Source of the DNA: Acinetobacter sp. C32I
Lineage (GTDB): Bacteria; Pseudomonadota; Gammaproteobacteria; Pseudomonadales; Moraxellaceae
Direction: 5' to 3'
DNA length: 64,000 bases
Assembly (NCBI RefSeq): GCF_023702715.1
Contig: NZ_CP098480.1
Coordinates: 1,736,001-1,800,000 of the forward strand
Part shown: one piece after another, positions 17,963 to 26,549 of the stretch
How the letters are laid out: the number at the start of each line of letters is the position of its first letter
Position numbering within the stretch: the stretch's first letter is position 1
Position numbers and translations under genes: made by a program
The notes under the pieces: generated by a model
What the model was told of the DNA's origin: nothing
The model's input: the letters and a program-made list of their open reading frames with translations, nothing else
Databases searched by the model: none

Positions 17963-18901
17963 GTGAGCCAATGGAAAATACAGCCTGTCGTTGAAGGCCT
18001 ACAACAAGCACGACATGAATGGCGGGAGCGTCAACATCGCATCAAAGAATTTGGTGGACGTGAACTCCCATCTAAGGATGCACTGAAGTCAATTTTAGAT
18101 GATCTGTGTGGGATCTTATTTCCAATGCGGCTTGGGCCGAGCGATCTACGCCAAGAAACTGAGGATTACTATATTGCCTATACCCTTGACCGTGTTTTGA
18201 ATGAACTGTTTGCACAGGTCAAGTTGGCTTTAAATTACGAAGCCAAAAGTCGAGTCAAACCGGTCCCTGTTTCAAGCAATGAACGTCTGCTGTATGAACA
18301 GCAAGTCGCTTTGGCCCAAACCATCGTACAGGACTTTGCCAATACCTTGCCTGACATTCGCCGCTTGTTGGATGCAGATGTCTGTGCAGCCTATGAAGGT
18401 GATCCTGCTGCGCATAGCGTCGATGAAGTCCTCCTCTGCTACCCAGGGATTTTAGCGATTATTCATCATCGTGTAGCACATCAGCTCTATCACAGTGTAC
18501 CGCTGCTCTCACGGATTATTTCTGAATTGGCCCATTCTGCAACAGGTATTGATATTCATCCGGGTGCGCAAATTGGGAAAGGCTTCTTTATCGATCACGG
18601 CACAGGTGTAGTGATTGGTGAAACCTCCGTGATTGGTGAATATGTGCGTATCTATCAGGCGGTGACGCTCGGTGCAAAACGCTTCGAACTGAATGAAGAT
18701 GGCGCACTGAAAAAAGATTATGCCCGTCATCCAATCGTGGAAGACCATGTGGTGATTTATGCAGGTGCAACAATTTTAGGCTGTATCACCATTGGTAAAG
18801 GGTCAATTATTGGCGGGAATGTGTGGCTCACCCATAGTGTTGCAGCAGGCAGTCAGATTTTACAGTCACCTAGTGAGTCATTACATAATAGTAAAGTTTA
18901 A
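17963..18901 (+). CDS. epsC: Serine O-acetyltransferase (EpsC type)
   Basis: The enzyme makes O-acetylserine from serine and acetyl-CoA, the committed step of cysteine synthesis. The 312-residue protein is of the long EpsC form: a helical N-terminal half, then the left-handed beta-helix of hexapeptide repeats from about residue 195 (GIDIHPGAQIGKGFFIDHG, GVVIGETSVIGEYVRIYQ, VTLGAKRF, HVVIYAGATILGCITIG). I chose the GTG at 17963 because AAGGA lies six bases upstream; the TTG at 17948 lies before that site. It sits 62 bases after the rhodanese gene and upstream of the encapsulin, linking cysteine supply to the desulfurase cargo. Confidence 0.92.
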   Translation: MSQWKIQPVVEGLQQARHEWRERQHRIKEFGGRELPSKDALKSILDDLCGILFPMRLGPSDLRQETEDYYIAYTLDRVLNELFAQVKLALNYEAKSRVKPVPVSSNERLLYEQQVALAQTIVQDFANTLPDIRRLLDADVCAAYEGDPAAHSVDEVLLCYPGILAIIHHRVAHQLYHSVPLLSRIISELAHSATGIDIHPGAQIGKGFFIDHGTGVVIGETSVIGEYVRIYQAVTLGAKRFELNEDGALKKDYARHPIVEDHVVIYAGATILGCITIGKGSIIGGNVWLTHSVAAGSQILQSPSESLHNSKV

Positions 18902-18989
18902 TTTAATGAATTATTTAACCAAGTAAATAAAAGGCGCAAGAATAAATAACGTATATTCAATACTTATATTTATTTTTCATAATTATATT

Positions 18990-19004
18990 CTTATGAGTAA
19001 TAAG
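18990..19004. promoter_or_regulatory. Palindromic site upstream of the encapsulin gene
   Basis: CTTAT-GAGTA-ATAAG is a palindrome with five-base arms, in a 246-base AT-rich gap. It shares TTATGAG and ATAAG with the tauA upstream repeat at 17054-17065. GAATA (18940-18944) and TATTC (18954-18958) lie nearby. A separate promoter for the shell and cargo genes is likely here. Confidence 0.4.
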
Positions 19005-19147
19005 CAAATAATTCACCATTATTTATCTCATAATAATATTTTTAAAAAAACTAAATAGCCTCTAGTCTAACGAAATAAATCATTAAATATTATTGCAATA
19101 AAACCAATTTTTATTAACAAAGCCAAAGACAACAGGAAAATTGATTC

Positions 19148-20080
19148 ATGGCAAAAACCACAGATAAAGCCCAACTTGCACTTGGAGATCATGCAGCTAG
19201 ACAGCTTGCCAATGCCACCAAGACCGTTCCACAACTTTCGACCATTACCCCACGTTGGCTCACACATTTATTGCAATGGATTCCTGTTGAAGCAGGTATT
19301 TATCGCGTTAACCGTGTCAGCAACACCGATGATATCCAAGTGGCCTGCACACAACGTGATGAAGCGACTTTGCCACAAACCTTTGTTGATTATGATGCGC
19401 AACCGCGTGAATATTTCTTAAATGGTGTGTCTACCGTCTTGGATATTCATACCCGAGTGGCCGATCTTTACAGCAGCCCACATGATCAAATTAAAGAACA
19501 ATTACGCTTAACCATTGAAACCATTAAAGAACGCCAAGAAAGCGAGCTGATCAACAACCCTGAATATGGTTTATTGGCCAGTGTCGCAGATGAACAGCGT
19601 ATCTCAACTTTAAATGGTCCCCCAACACCAGATGACTTTGATGATTTACTCCGTAAAGTCTGGAAAGAACCAGGTTTCTTCTTGGCACATCCAGATGCGA
19701 TTGCTGCATTCGGTCGTGAATGTACCCGTCGTGGCGTGCCACCACCAACCGTCAGTTTATTCGGTTCGCAGTTCATCACATGGCGTGGTGTCCCACTGAT
19801 TCCATCGAATAAAATTCCGGTGGAAGATGGTAAAACCAAAATCTTGTTACTGCGTGTGGGTGAAAAACGCCAAGGTGTGGTGGGCTTATTCCAACCGGGC
19901 TTGGCAGGTGAGCAATCCCCTGGGCTTTCTGTACGCTTCATGGGCATCAACCGCAATGCGATTGCGTCTTATCTAATCTCACTGTACTGCTCATTGGCGG
20001 TATTGACTGAGGATGCGTTGGCTGTGCTCGAAGATGTGGAGGTGGACAAATATCATGACTACCCAGTTAACTACAAGTAA
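19148..20080 (+). CDS. Family 2A encapsulin shell protein (SrpI-like)
   Basis: The 310-residue protein matches the SrpI-type family 2A encapsulin, an HK97-fold shell that self-assembles into a closed nanocompartment. Family features I recognise are the extended N-terminal arm (LGDHAARQLANATKTVPQL, then PRWLTHLLQWIPVEAGIYRVNRV), the E-loop/spine region (LTIETIKERQESELINNPEYGLL), and the later blocks DDLLRKVWKEPGFFLAHPDAIAAFGRE, LFGSQFITWRGVPLIPSNKIP and GKTKILLLRVGEKRQGVVGLFQPGLAGE. There is no cyclic-nucleotide-binding insertion, which separates it from family 2B. The next gene overlaps it by 26 bases and encodes the expected cargo, which strongly supports the call. Confidence 0.9.
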   Translation: MAKTTDKAQLALGDHAARQLANATKTVPQLSTITPRWLTHLLQWIPVEAGIYRVNRVSNTDDIQVACTQRDEATLPQTFVDYDAQPREYFLNGVSTVLDIHTRVADLYSSPHDQIKEQLRLTIETIKERQESELINNPEYGLLASVADEQRISTLNGPPTPDDFDDLLRKVWKEPGFFLAHPDAIAAFGRECTRRGVPPPTVSLFGSQFITWRGVPLIPSNKIPVEDGKTKILLLRVGEKRQGVVGLFQPGLAGEQSPGLSVRFMGINRNAIASYLISLYCSLAVLTEDALAVLEDVEVDKYHDYPVNYK

Positions 20081-22025
20081 GCTATCTTCTACAGGTACTG
20101 GGCAAGGTGGTCCAACGGGTTCAGAAGTGGTCGGTGTTAGTCCACCGTCCAACTTCCCAGATGAAGCAACACTTTCAAGGCTTGCCTCTGAATTTTTTGC
20201 TGCGCTGCCAAGCTCAGGCAGTGGTCACCCCTCTGGTTTGAATTTGGACTTGCCCAATGTCGGTACACCGCCACATCAACCTCAGCCTGCTGAACCTTTA
20301 GCAGCGTTAAGTGGACGTGCGCCCAATATTGCCTATGAAAAAAGTTTGAATCCTGAATATCCTGAGCATATCCCAAACTATCCCGATTATCCTGAACGTC
20401 GTGCGATTGCCTCTGCGCCAGTAGTCGGTGGGGCGAACTTGCCTCGTCCACCAATTGAACCTAATTTTCCACAGGCCATTCATAGTGCACCGAATGTGCC
20501 TTTGGTTGAACCTTCTCGCCCATCGGCAAGTGAGGCATCACCATTTTATTTTTTAAATGATTTTGCAGCACCCAACACTTCAAGTTCTGAATTTGATGCT
20601 GCCAGTTTTGCAACAGCACAATCATTTCAATTACCACATGGCGATGCGCTAAAAAGCTTGTTGCAGCAAGACCAACCAAGTTTAGCTCAACCTAAAAGTA
20701 CCGCTTCTACAGGTTTCTATTTTTTGGATTTGCCACAAAGCAATGCGAGTTATGGTAATTACCAAGCTTCACAACCACAGTTTGTTGCCCATGCAGCGCA
20801 ACCTTTGGATATTCAAGCGATCCGTCGTGATTTTCCCATTCTGCAAGAACGCGTCAATGGTCGACCTCTGGTCTGGTTTGATAATGCAGCGACCACGCAG
20901 AAACCACAAAGCGTGATTGATCGTATTGCCTATTTTTATCAGCATGAAAATTCCAATATTCATCGTGCCGCACATGAACTGGCAGCACGTGCAACCGATG
21001 CCTATGAACATGCGCGTAATGTGGTGGCCCGTTTTATTGGAGCAAAATCATCCAAGGAAATCATTTTTGTACGTGGTACCACTGAAGGCATTAACCTGAT
21101 TGCCAAAACGTGGGGTGAACAAAATATTGGTGAAGGTGATGAGATCATCGTGTCTCATCTTGAGCATCACGCCAACATCGTACCGTGGTTCCAGCTCACC
21201 AAAAAAGTTGGCGCCAAACTCCGCGTCATTCCTGTGGATGATACCGGTCAAATCATTTTGGAAGAAATACCAAAACTGATCAATGAACGGACTAAACTGA
21301 TCTCAATTACCCAAGTATCCAACGCCTTAGGTACGGTAACACCTGTGGCTGAGGTGATCAAAATCGCACATGCCAAAGGTGTGCGGGTCTTGGTCGATGG
21401 TGCTCAATCGGTTTCACATATGCCAACCGATGTTCAAGCGATTGATGCCGACTTCTTTGTGTTCTCAGGGCATAAAGTGTTTGGGCCAACAGGGATTGGT
21501 GCAGTCTATGCCAAGCCTGAAATTCTGGAAACCATGCCCGTTTGGGAAGGCGGCGGTAATATGATTCAGGATGTAAGCTTTGAACAAGTGGTTTATCAAC
21601 CTGCTCCAAATAAATTTGAAGCAGGCACAGGCAATATTGCCGATGCCGTGGGTTTAGGTGCAGCACTGGAATATGTGGAACGCCTTGGCATTCATAATAT
21701 TGCTCGTTATGAACATGACTTACTGGAATATGGTCAGCATGCATTGAGTACGGTTTCAGGTTTAAGACCAATTGGTACGGCAAGAAACAAAGCCAGCGTG
21801 ATGTCTTTTACACTTGCAGGTTATTCCACTGAACAAGTGGGTAAAGCACTGAATCAACATGGCATTGCAGTGCGTTCAGGGCATCATTGTGCTCAGCCGA
21901 TCTTGCGTCGTTTTGGTGTAGAACAAACTGTGCGTCCTTCCTTAGCGTTTTATAACACCACTGAAGAAATTGATTTGCTAGTGTCAGTCTTACATCAACT
22001 GAGCAGAAACAAACGCAGTGCTTAA
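20055..22025 (+). CDS. Encapsulated SufS-like cysteine desulfurase with N-terminal cargo-loading domain
   Basis: The 656-residue protein has two parts. Residues 1-250 are Pro/Ser/Ala-rich and probably disordered, with LSRLASEFFAALP at 40-52 and two FYFL motifs (FYFLND at 164-169, FYFLDL at 221-226); such motifs mark the cargo-loading domain of family 2A encapsulin desulfurases. From residue 251 follows a complete group II desulfurase: NAATTQKP, the PLP lysine Lys474 in FSGHKVFGPTG, and the persulfide-forming Cys612 in RSGHHCAQP. The enzyme converts cysteine to alanine and enzyme-bound sulfur. I chose the ATG at 20055, preceded by GGAGGTGG and overlapping the shell gene; the ATG at 20013 adds residues with no support. 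Confidence 0.93.
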   Translation: MTTQLTTSKLSSTGTGQGGPTGSEVVGVSPPSNFPDEATLSRLASEFFAALPSSGSGHPSGLNLDLPNVGTPPHQPQPAEPLAALSGRAPNIAYEKSLNPEYPEHIPNYPDYPERRAIASAPVVGGANLPRPPIEPNFPQAIHSAPNVPLVEPSRPSASEASPFYFLNDFAAPNTSSSEFDAASFATAQSFQLPHGDALKSLLQQDQPSLAQPKSTASTGFYFLDLPQSNASYGNYQASQPQFVAHAAQPLDIQAIRRDFPILQERVNGRPLVWFDNAATTQKPQSVIDRIAYFYQHENSNIHRAAHELAARATDAYEHARNVVARFIGAKSSKEIIFVRGTTEGINLIAKTWGEQNIGEGDEIIVSHLEHHANIVPWFQLTKKVGAKLRVIPVDDTGQIILEEIPKLINERTKLISITQVSNALGTVTPVAEVIKIAHAKGVRVLVDGAQSVSHMPTDVQAIDADFFVFSGHKVFGPTGIGAVYAKPEILETMPVWEGGGNMIQDVSFEQVVYQPAPNKFEAGTGNIADAVGLGAALEYVERLGIHNIARYEHDLLEYGQHALSTVSGLRPIGTARNKASVMSFTLAGYSTEQVGKALNQHGIAVRSGHHCAQPILRRFGVEQTVRPSLAFYNTTEEIDLLVSVLHQLSRNKRSA

Positions 22026-22037
22026 ATCCACTCCAAT

Positions 22038-22067
22038 AAAAAAGACTGCCTCAGTGCAGTCTTTTTT
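22038..22067. terminator. Bidirectional terminator after the encapsulin operon
   Basis: AAAAAAGACTGC pairs perfectly with GCAGTCTTTTTT around a six-base loop. It starts 12 bases after the desulfurase stop and also lies just past the convergent LysE gene. Confidence 0.93.
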
Positions 22068-22071
22068 ATGT

Positions 22072-22731
22072 TCAGGCAAAGGCCACACTCCAAATCAATC
22101 GTATTGCAACTACACCCAGAATAACCCCCATTACCCGTTCAAAATACACCCCAAACTCTAAAAAGCGTTTCCGAACAATAGGCTGAGCAAACATAATGCT
22201 GACCAAAATAAACCACACTGCATTGACTAGACACATCCAGATGCCATAACCAATTTGAACCTTTAACGGTGTGGTCGGGCTCACAATGGTGGTAAAAATT
22301 GCCAGAAAGAAAACGGTTGCTTTGGGATTCAAGGCATTGGTTAGAAATCCCATATTAAAGGCTTGGATTAAGCTCGGTTTGCCCATCGCCTCACCAGCCA
22401 AAATATCCAGATTGTTATTCGGCTGACTGCGTAAACATTGCCAACCCAAATAAATCAAATAAGCCGCCCCAGCTATGCGTAATACCGACATTAACCAGAC
22501 ACTTTGCTGGATCAGCACGCCAACACCCACCAAGGTATAAAACACATGCACCGAAATGCCGACACCAATGCCGATTGCAGTAATACAGCCAATCAAATAG
22601 CCATATCGAACACTCTGCCGTACTGTAATAATAAAATCAGGACCCGGTAAAACAACTGCCATAAAATGGATCAATGCCAAGGCCAGAAACTCATGTCCAT
22701 ACAACTGCCACATTTGATTTATCTCCATCAT
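22072..22731 (-). CDS. LysE/RhtB-family amino acid exporter
   Basis: The 219-residue inner-membrane protein has about six helices and the family N-terminal block VVLPGPDFIITVRQSVRYGY, with NPKATVFFLAIF in the middle. RhtB-type proteins export amino acids such as threonine, homoserine or cysteine and O-acetylserine. The gene is divergent from a LysR regulator, the usual arrangement for a controlled exporter. It lies beside the encapsulin/serine-acetyltransferase operon, so export of cysteine or O-acetylserine is tempting but cannot be shown from sequence. Confidence 0.87.
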   Translation of the reverse strand: MMEINQMWQLYGHEFLALALIHFMAVVLPGPDFIITVRQSVRYGYLIGCITAIGIGVGISVHVFYTLVGVGVLIQQSVWLMSVLRIAGAAYLIYLGWQCLRSQPNNNLDILAGEAMGKPSLIQAFNMGFLTNALNPKATVFFLAIFTTIVSPTTPLKVQIGYGIWMCLVNAVWFILVSIMFAQPIVRKRFLEFGVYFERVMGVILGVVAIRLIWSVAFA

Positions 22732-22805
22732 GACTACAGAAAAAAGATTGTATTGCGATTTTTAAAGCGCGATAATCCAATCAAAATCCAAATAACTTTT
22801 GCTTC

Positions 22806-23750
22806 ATGAGCACAAATCAAAGTCTGGTTCTATTAAATGAAATGGCAACCTTTGTCAAAGTTGTCGAAACGGAAAGCTTTTCTGAAACTGCACGACAGCT
22901 TGGTTCAACCCCGTCTGCCGTGAGTCGCGCCATTGCCCGTTTAGAACGGGCTTTAGGCACACGCTTATTGCATCGTACTACCCGCAAACTGCGCTTAAGT
23001 GAAAGTGGTCAACAGGTCTATGAACGTTGTGTCGACATGGTCAATGCCGCACAGGCAGTGATGGAAAGTTCGGGACAGTTTCATATCGAACCTCAAGGCG
23101 TGATTCGGATCAGTGTGCCCAAAGCCGTTGGGCATTTTATGCTGCATCCACATTTACCCGAATTCTTGGCACTGTATCCAAAGATTGATATTCAACTGCT
23201 ATTGGAAGACCGCTACATTGACTTGATTGATGACGGTGTAGATCTGGCAATTCGCATTACCGAACAACCGCCCGGTGGATTGATGGGACGTAAATTGATT
23301 GATATTGATCATTTGATTTGTGCCACACCTGAATATTTGCAGAAAAATGGCATCCCACAGCATCCCCACGATTTAAAGCAGCATCAATGTATCTATTTGG
23401 GCGAACAACCCAATGATTCTAAATGGAAATTCCAGCAAGAACAGAAATCCATTACCGTTGCGGTGCGTGGTCGTTATGCAGCCAATCATACTGGCGTACG
23501 CCTCAGTGCCGCTTTACAACATTTAGGCATAGCCAGTTTGCCTTACTTCGTGGCACGCCATGCCTTAGAACAAGGTTCTTTGGTGCAGGTCTTACCTGAT
23601 TGGCATTTTAAGACCCATTACAGTGGTGGCGCATGGTTGCTCTATCCACCTACCCGTCATGTGCCACCAAAACTCAGTGTGTTCATTCAATATCTGGCGG
23701 AAAAATTAGCCGCAGAACCAGTTTTATTTCCGCAAAATACGCCGAGCTAA
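22806..23750 (+). CDS. LysR-family transcriptional regulator
   Basis: This 314-residue regulator carries an N-terminal winged helix-turn-helix near residues 9-66 (FVKVVETESFSETARQLGSTPSAVSRAIARLERALGTRLLHRTTR) and a periplasmic-binding-protein-like effector domain after residue 95. The SAVSRAIARLE recognition helix and the C-terminus resemble the CrgA/DmlR-like subgroup. It is divergent to the LysE exporter gene across a 74-base gap and most likely controls it. A dyad-rich AT stretch follows its stop. Confidence 0.88.
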   Translation: MSTNQSLVLLNEMATFVKVVETESFSETARQLGSTPSAVSRAIARLERALGTRLLHRTTRKLRLSESGQQVYERCVDMVNAAQAVMESSGQFHIEPQGVIRISVPKAVGHFMLHPHLPEFLALYPKIDIQLLLEDRYIDLIDDGVDLAIRITEQPPGGLMGRKLIDIDHLICATPEYLQKNGIPQHPHDLKQHQCIYLGEQPNDSKWKFQQEQKSITVAVRGRYAANHTGVRLSAALQHLGIASLPYFVARHALEQGSLVQVLPDWHFKTHYSGGAWLLYPPTRHVPPKLSVFIQYLAEKLAAEPVLFPQNTPS

Positions 23751-23792
23751 AACGATCACTTTCATTTATAAATCTGGCGAAAATAGTAAACC

Positions 23793-23832
23793 AAATGAAA
23801 ATCAATAAAGCTTAAAATATTGATTTTCATTT
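23793..23832. repeat. Perfect 15-bp AT-rich inverted repeat
   Basis: AAATGAAAATCAATA (23793-23807) is repeated in inverse as TATTGATTTTCATTT (23818-23832) around a ten-base loop. It lies 42 bases after the LysR stop. It lacks a clean T run, so it is either a weak terminator or a protein-binding dyad. TTCATTTATA occurs on both sides (23761 and 23826). Confidence 0.65.
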
Positions 23833-23979
23833 ATATATCAATAGAAATCATCCATTCATAAAACAATAAAAAGCATCTTTACTTTCATCCTGCATGATAG
23901 ACAATGCACAAAAACAGATATTTTTTGCTGCATAAGTTATTTTTCTTCATTTTGCATAATCGCTAATCTAACAACCAAG

Positions 23980-23991
23980 TTGTTATAACAA
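23980..23991. promoter_or_regulatory. Probable GntR operator
   Basis: TTGTTATAACAA is a perfect 12-base palindrome ending 11 bases before the gntR start. GntR/HutC proteins bind short palindromes of GT...AC type, and autoregulation from this position is common. Confidence 0.5.
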
Positions 23992-24002
23992 GTTTAAGTG
24001 CA

Positions 24003-24755
24003 ATGAACCAATCGATTGTAAATAAAGCGAATGGCGAACGCCCGCTGTATGATCAAGTCTATCAAGCCCTACTGCAACAGATCGTCGAGGGTAGCTATCA
24101 GATTCATCAACAGTTGCCATCTGAAAAAGAACTGAGTGAATTATTTAATGTCAGCCGTATCACCATTCGTCAGGCACTCAATCAACTTCAGCTCGAACAT
24201 TTGGTTTACAAGATTCAAGGCAAAGGCACTTTCGTGAGCGCACCGAAAACCTTCCAAAACATTTCCCAATTGCAAGGCTTTGCAGAAGCCATGACCAATA
24301 TGGGACATGAGGTGTTTAACGTGGTCAAAGAATTTCGCTTTATTCCCGCCACACCGCAAATTGCATCGAAATTAAAAGTTTCAGTGAACAGTACCGTGGT
24401 GGAAATTAAACGCATTCGCCTGCTCAATCGTAAACCCGTTTCATTTGAACTAACTTATTTACCCGAATCGATTGGTTTAGCTTTGCAAGAGATCAACCTC
24501 TCCACGCGCGATGTGTTTTTAGCGATTGAAGAAGATTTATCGATTGCCTTGGGACACGCCGATTTAAACATAGATGCCACCCTTGCTGATGAAGAACTCA
24601 GTGAACTGCTGCACGTCGATATCAATGCACCACTATTACGAGTGGAGCGACTGACTCACGATCATGCTGGACACCCAATTGACTTCGAATATCTCTACTT
24701 CTCAGGAGAGACCTTCCAATACCGTTTAAGAGTAGATCGAAAAAGAAATACCTAA
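24003..24755 (+). CDS. GntR-family regulator (HutC/UTRA type)
   Basis: The 250-residue regulator has an N-terminal GntR winged helix near residues 10-75 (PLYDQVYQALLQQIVEGSYQ, LPSEKELSELFNVSRITIRQALNQLQ, GKGTFVS). A UTRA ligand-binding domain follows from about 95, ending with the typical LLRVERLTHDHAGHPIDFEYLYFSG. HutC-type regulators respond to small molecules linked to the genes they control. It lies 44 bases upstream of the flavoprotein gene in the same direction and is likely the regulator of that cluster; its inducer may be the transported substrate. Confidence 0.88.
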   Translation: MNQSIVNKANGERPLYDQVYQALLQQIVEGSYQIHQQLPSEKELSELFNVSRITIRQALNQLQLEHLVYKIQGKGTFVSAPKTFQNISQLQGFAEAMTNMGHEVFNVVKEFRFIPATPQIASKLKVSVNSTVVEIKRIRLLNRKPVSFELTYLPESIGLALQEINLSTRDVFLAIEEDLSIALGHADLNIDATLADEELSELLHVDINAPLLRVERLTHDHAGHPIDFEYLYFSGETFQYRLRVDRKRNT

Positions 24756-24799
24756 CGTTACCAACCGTGTGAATTAAAACGCACTCAAAAAGGCACAAC

Positions 24800-26539
24800 A
24801 TGAATACGATTACACTGGACTATGACATTGTCGTCATCGGTGGGGGGACGGCTGGCCCTATGGCAGCCATCAAAGCCAAAACAGCCAACCCCAACCTGAA
24901 GGTTTTATTGATTGAAAAAGCCAATGTGAAACGCAGCGGCGCAATCTCAATGGGCATGGATGGTTTGAATAATGCCGTGATTCCGGGCTACGCCACGCCT
25001 GAGCAATACACCAAGGAAATTACCATTGCCAATGATGGCATTGTCAATCAAGCCACCGTGTATGCCTATGCTAAACACAGTTTCACCACGATTCAGCAGT
25101 TAGATCAATGGGGCGTGAAATTTGAAAAAGATCAAACAGGTGAATATGCGGTCAAAAAAGTCCATCACATGGGCGCGTATGTACTGCCAATGCCTGAAGG
25201 CCATGACATTAAAAAAGTCCTGTATCGCCAACTGAAACGTGCTCAGGTCAAAATCAATAATCGCATTATCACTACTCGCCTACTGAAAAATGCCGAGGGA
25301 GCCATTAACGGTGTCCTCGGCTTTGATTGCCGTACTGGTGATTTCTATGTGATCAAAACCAAGGCTGCGATTTTATGTTGTGGGGCTGCTGGACGTTTGG
25401 GTCTACCTGCATCTGGCTATTTGATGGGAACCTATGAGAATCCAACCAACGCAGGCGATGGTTATGCCATGGCTTACCATGCAGGGGCTGAACTTTCCAA
25501 TCTGGAATGCTTCCAGATCAATCCGCTGATTAAAGATTATAACGGCCCTGCCTGTGCCTATGTGACAGGTCCATTGGGTGGTTATACCGCCAACAGCAAA
25601 GGCGAACGTTTTATTGAATGTGACTACTGGTCAGGCCAAATGATGTGGGAATTTTATCAGGAACTGCAAAGTGGCAATGGCCCAGTGTTCCTGAAAATGG
25701 ATCATTTGGCGGAAGAAACCATTCAAACCATTGAAGAAATTCTGCATAGCAATGAACGCCCAAGTCGTGGCCGTTTCCATGAAGGTCGTGGTACCGATTA
25801 CCGACAAGATATGGTGGAAATGCAGATTTCAGAAATTGGATTCTGTAGTGGTCACAGTGCTTCTGGGGTGTGGGTCAATGAAAAAGCTGAAACCTCCGTC
25901 AAAGGCCTGTATAGCGCGGGTGATATGGCAGCCGTTCCACATAACTATATGTTGGGTGCCTTTACCTATGGCTGGTTTGCTGGGATCAATGCTGCTGAAT
26001 ATGTCGCCGAACTGGCTGATTCAGAACTGAACACCAATGAAATTGAAGCTGAAAAAGCCCGTGTTTTTGCACCTTTACACCGTCCAGAAGGATTGTCATC
26101 GGAACAAGTGGAATACAAGTTGCGTCGTATGGTCAATGACTACTTACAACCACCCAAAACCCGACAAAAAATTGAGATTGCGCTGAAACGATTTGAAGAA
26201 ATTAAAACTGATATTGAGCAGATCAATGCCAGCCATCCCCATGAATTGATGCGCGTTGCCGAAGTAGCGGTGATTCGGGACTGTGCTGAAATGGCCGCAC
26301 GTGCTTCACTCTTCCGTGAAGAAAGCCGTTGGGGACTCTATCACTACCGTGCAGATTGCCCTGAAAAAAATGATCAGGATTGGTTCTGTCATACCCATCT
26401 GAAAAAAGATCAGCACGGCAATATGGTCAGCTTTAAAAAAGCAGTTGAGCCTTATTTCATCCCAATTAAGGAAGATGAAGCCAACGCTTACAACCTGTTG
26501 CGTATTCAAAAAAAATTAGTCGCTGAAACAGTCGAATAA
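24800..26539 (+). CDS. AprA-like FAD flavoprotein of the fumarate reductase/succinate dehydrogenase superfamily
   Basis: The 579-residue protein begins with an FAD Rossmann motif, IVVIGGGTAGPMAA near residues 11-24. It shows the superfamily blocks KRSGAISMGMDGLNNAV, NAGDGYAMAYHAGAELSNLE, GLYSAGDMA near 372 and a C-terminal helical domain (CAEMAARASLFREESRWGLYHYR). The direct partner gene encodes a ferredoxin with two [4Fe-4S] sites, as for the adenylylsulfate reductase pair AprA-AprB, with the order reversed. It has no signal peptide and so is probably cytoplasmic. The substrate is unknown. The adjacent TauABC-like importer suggests an imported, possibly sulfur-containing, compound. True Apr activity is not assumed. 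Confidence 0.8.
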   Translation: MNTITLDYDIVVIGGGTAGPMAAIKAKTANPNLKVLLIEKANVKRSGAISMGMDGLNNAVIPGYATPEQYTKEITIANDGIVNQATVYAYAKHSFTTIQQLDQWGVKFEKDQTGEYAVKKVHHMGAYVLPMPEGHDIKKVLYRQLKRAQVKINNRIITTRLLKNAEGAINGVLGFDCRTGDFYVIKTKAAILCCGAAGRLGLPASGYLMGTYENPTNAGDGYAMAYHAGAELSNLECFQINPLIKDYNGPACAYVTGPLGGYTANSKGERFIECDYWSGQMMWEFYQELQSGNGPVFLKMDHLAEETIQTIEEILHSNERPSRGRFHEGRGTDYRQDMVEMQISEIGFCSGHSASGVWVNEKAETSVKGLYSAGDMAAVPHNYMLGAFTYGWFAGINAAEYVAELADSELNTNEIEAEKARVFAPLHRPEGLSSEQVEYKLRRMVNDYLQPPKTRQKIEIALKRFEEIKTDIEQINASHPHELMRVAEVAVIRDCAEMAARASLFREESRWGLYHYRADCPEKNDQDWFCHTHLKKDQHGNMVSFKKAVEPYFIPIKEDEANAYNLLRIQKKLVAETVE

Positions 26540-26549
26540 GGAACATCAC

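Noticed and set aside
19486..19956. 156-codon open frame on the minus strand inside the encapsulin gene
   Set aside because: Antisense shadow of a well-supported coding gene, with Arg/Pro/Ser-rich composition and no family resemblance.
20013..20054. Upstream ATG extending the desulfurase by 14 residues
   Set aside because: The sequence is the reading of the encapsulin 3' end in another frame; the ATG at 20055 has GGAGGTGG at the right distance.
21358..21783. 141-codon open frame on the minus strand inside the desulfurase gene
   Set aside because: Shadow frame opposite the PLP-lysine region; His/Leu-rich and without recognisable domain.
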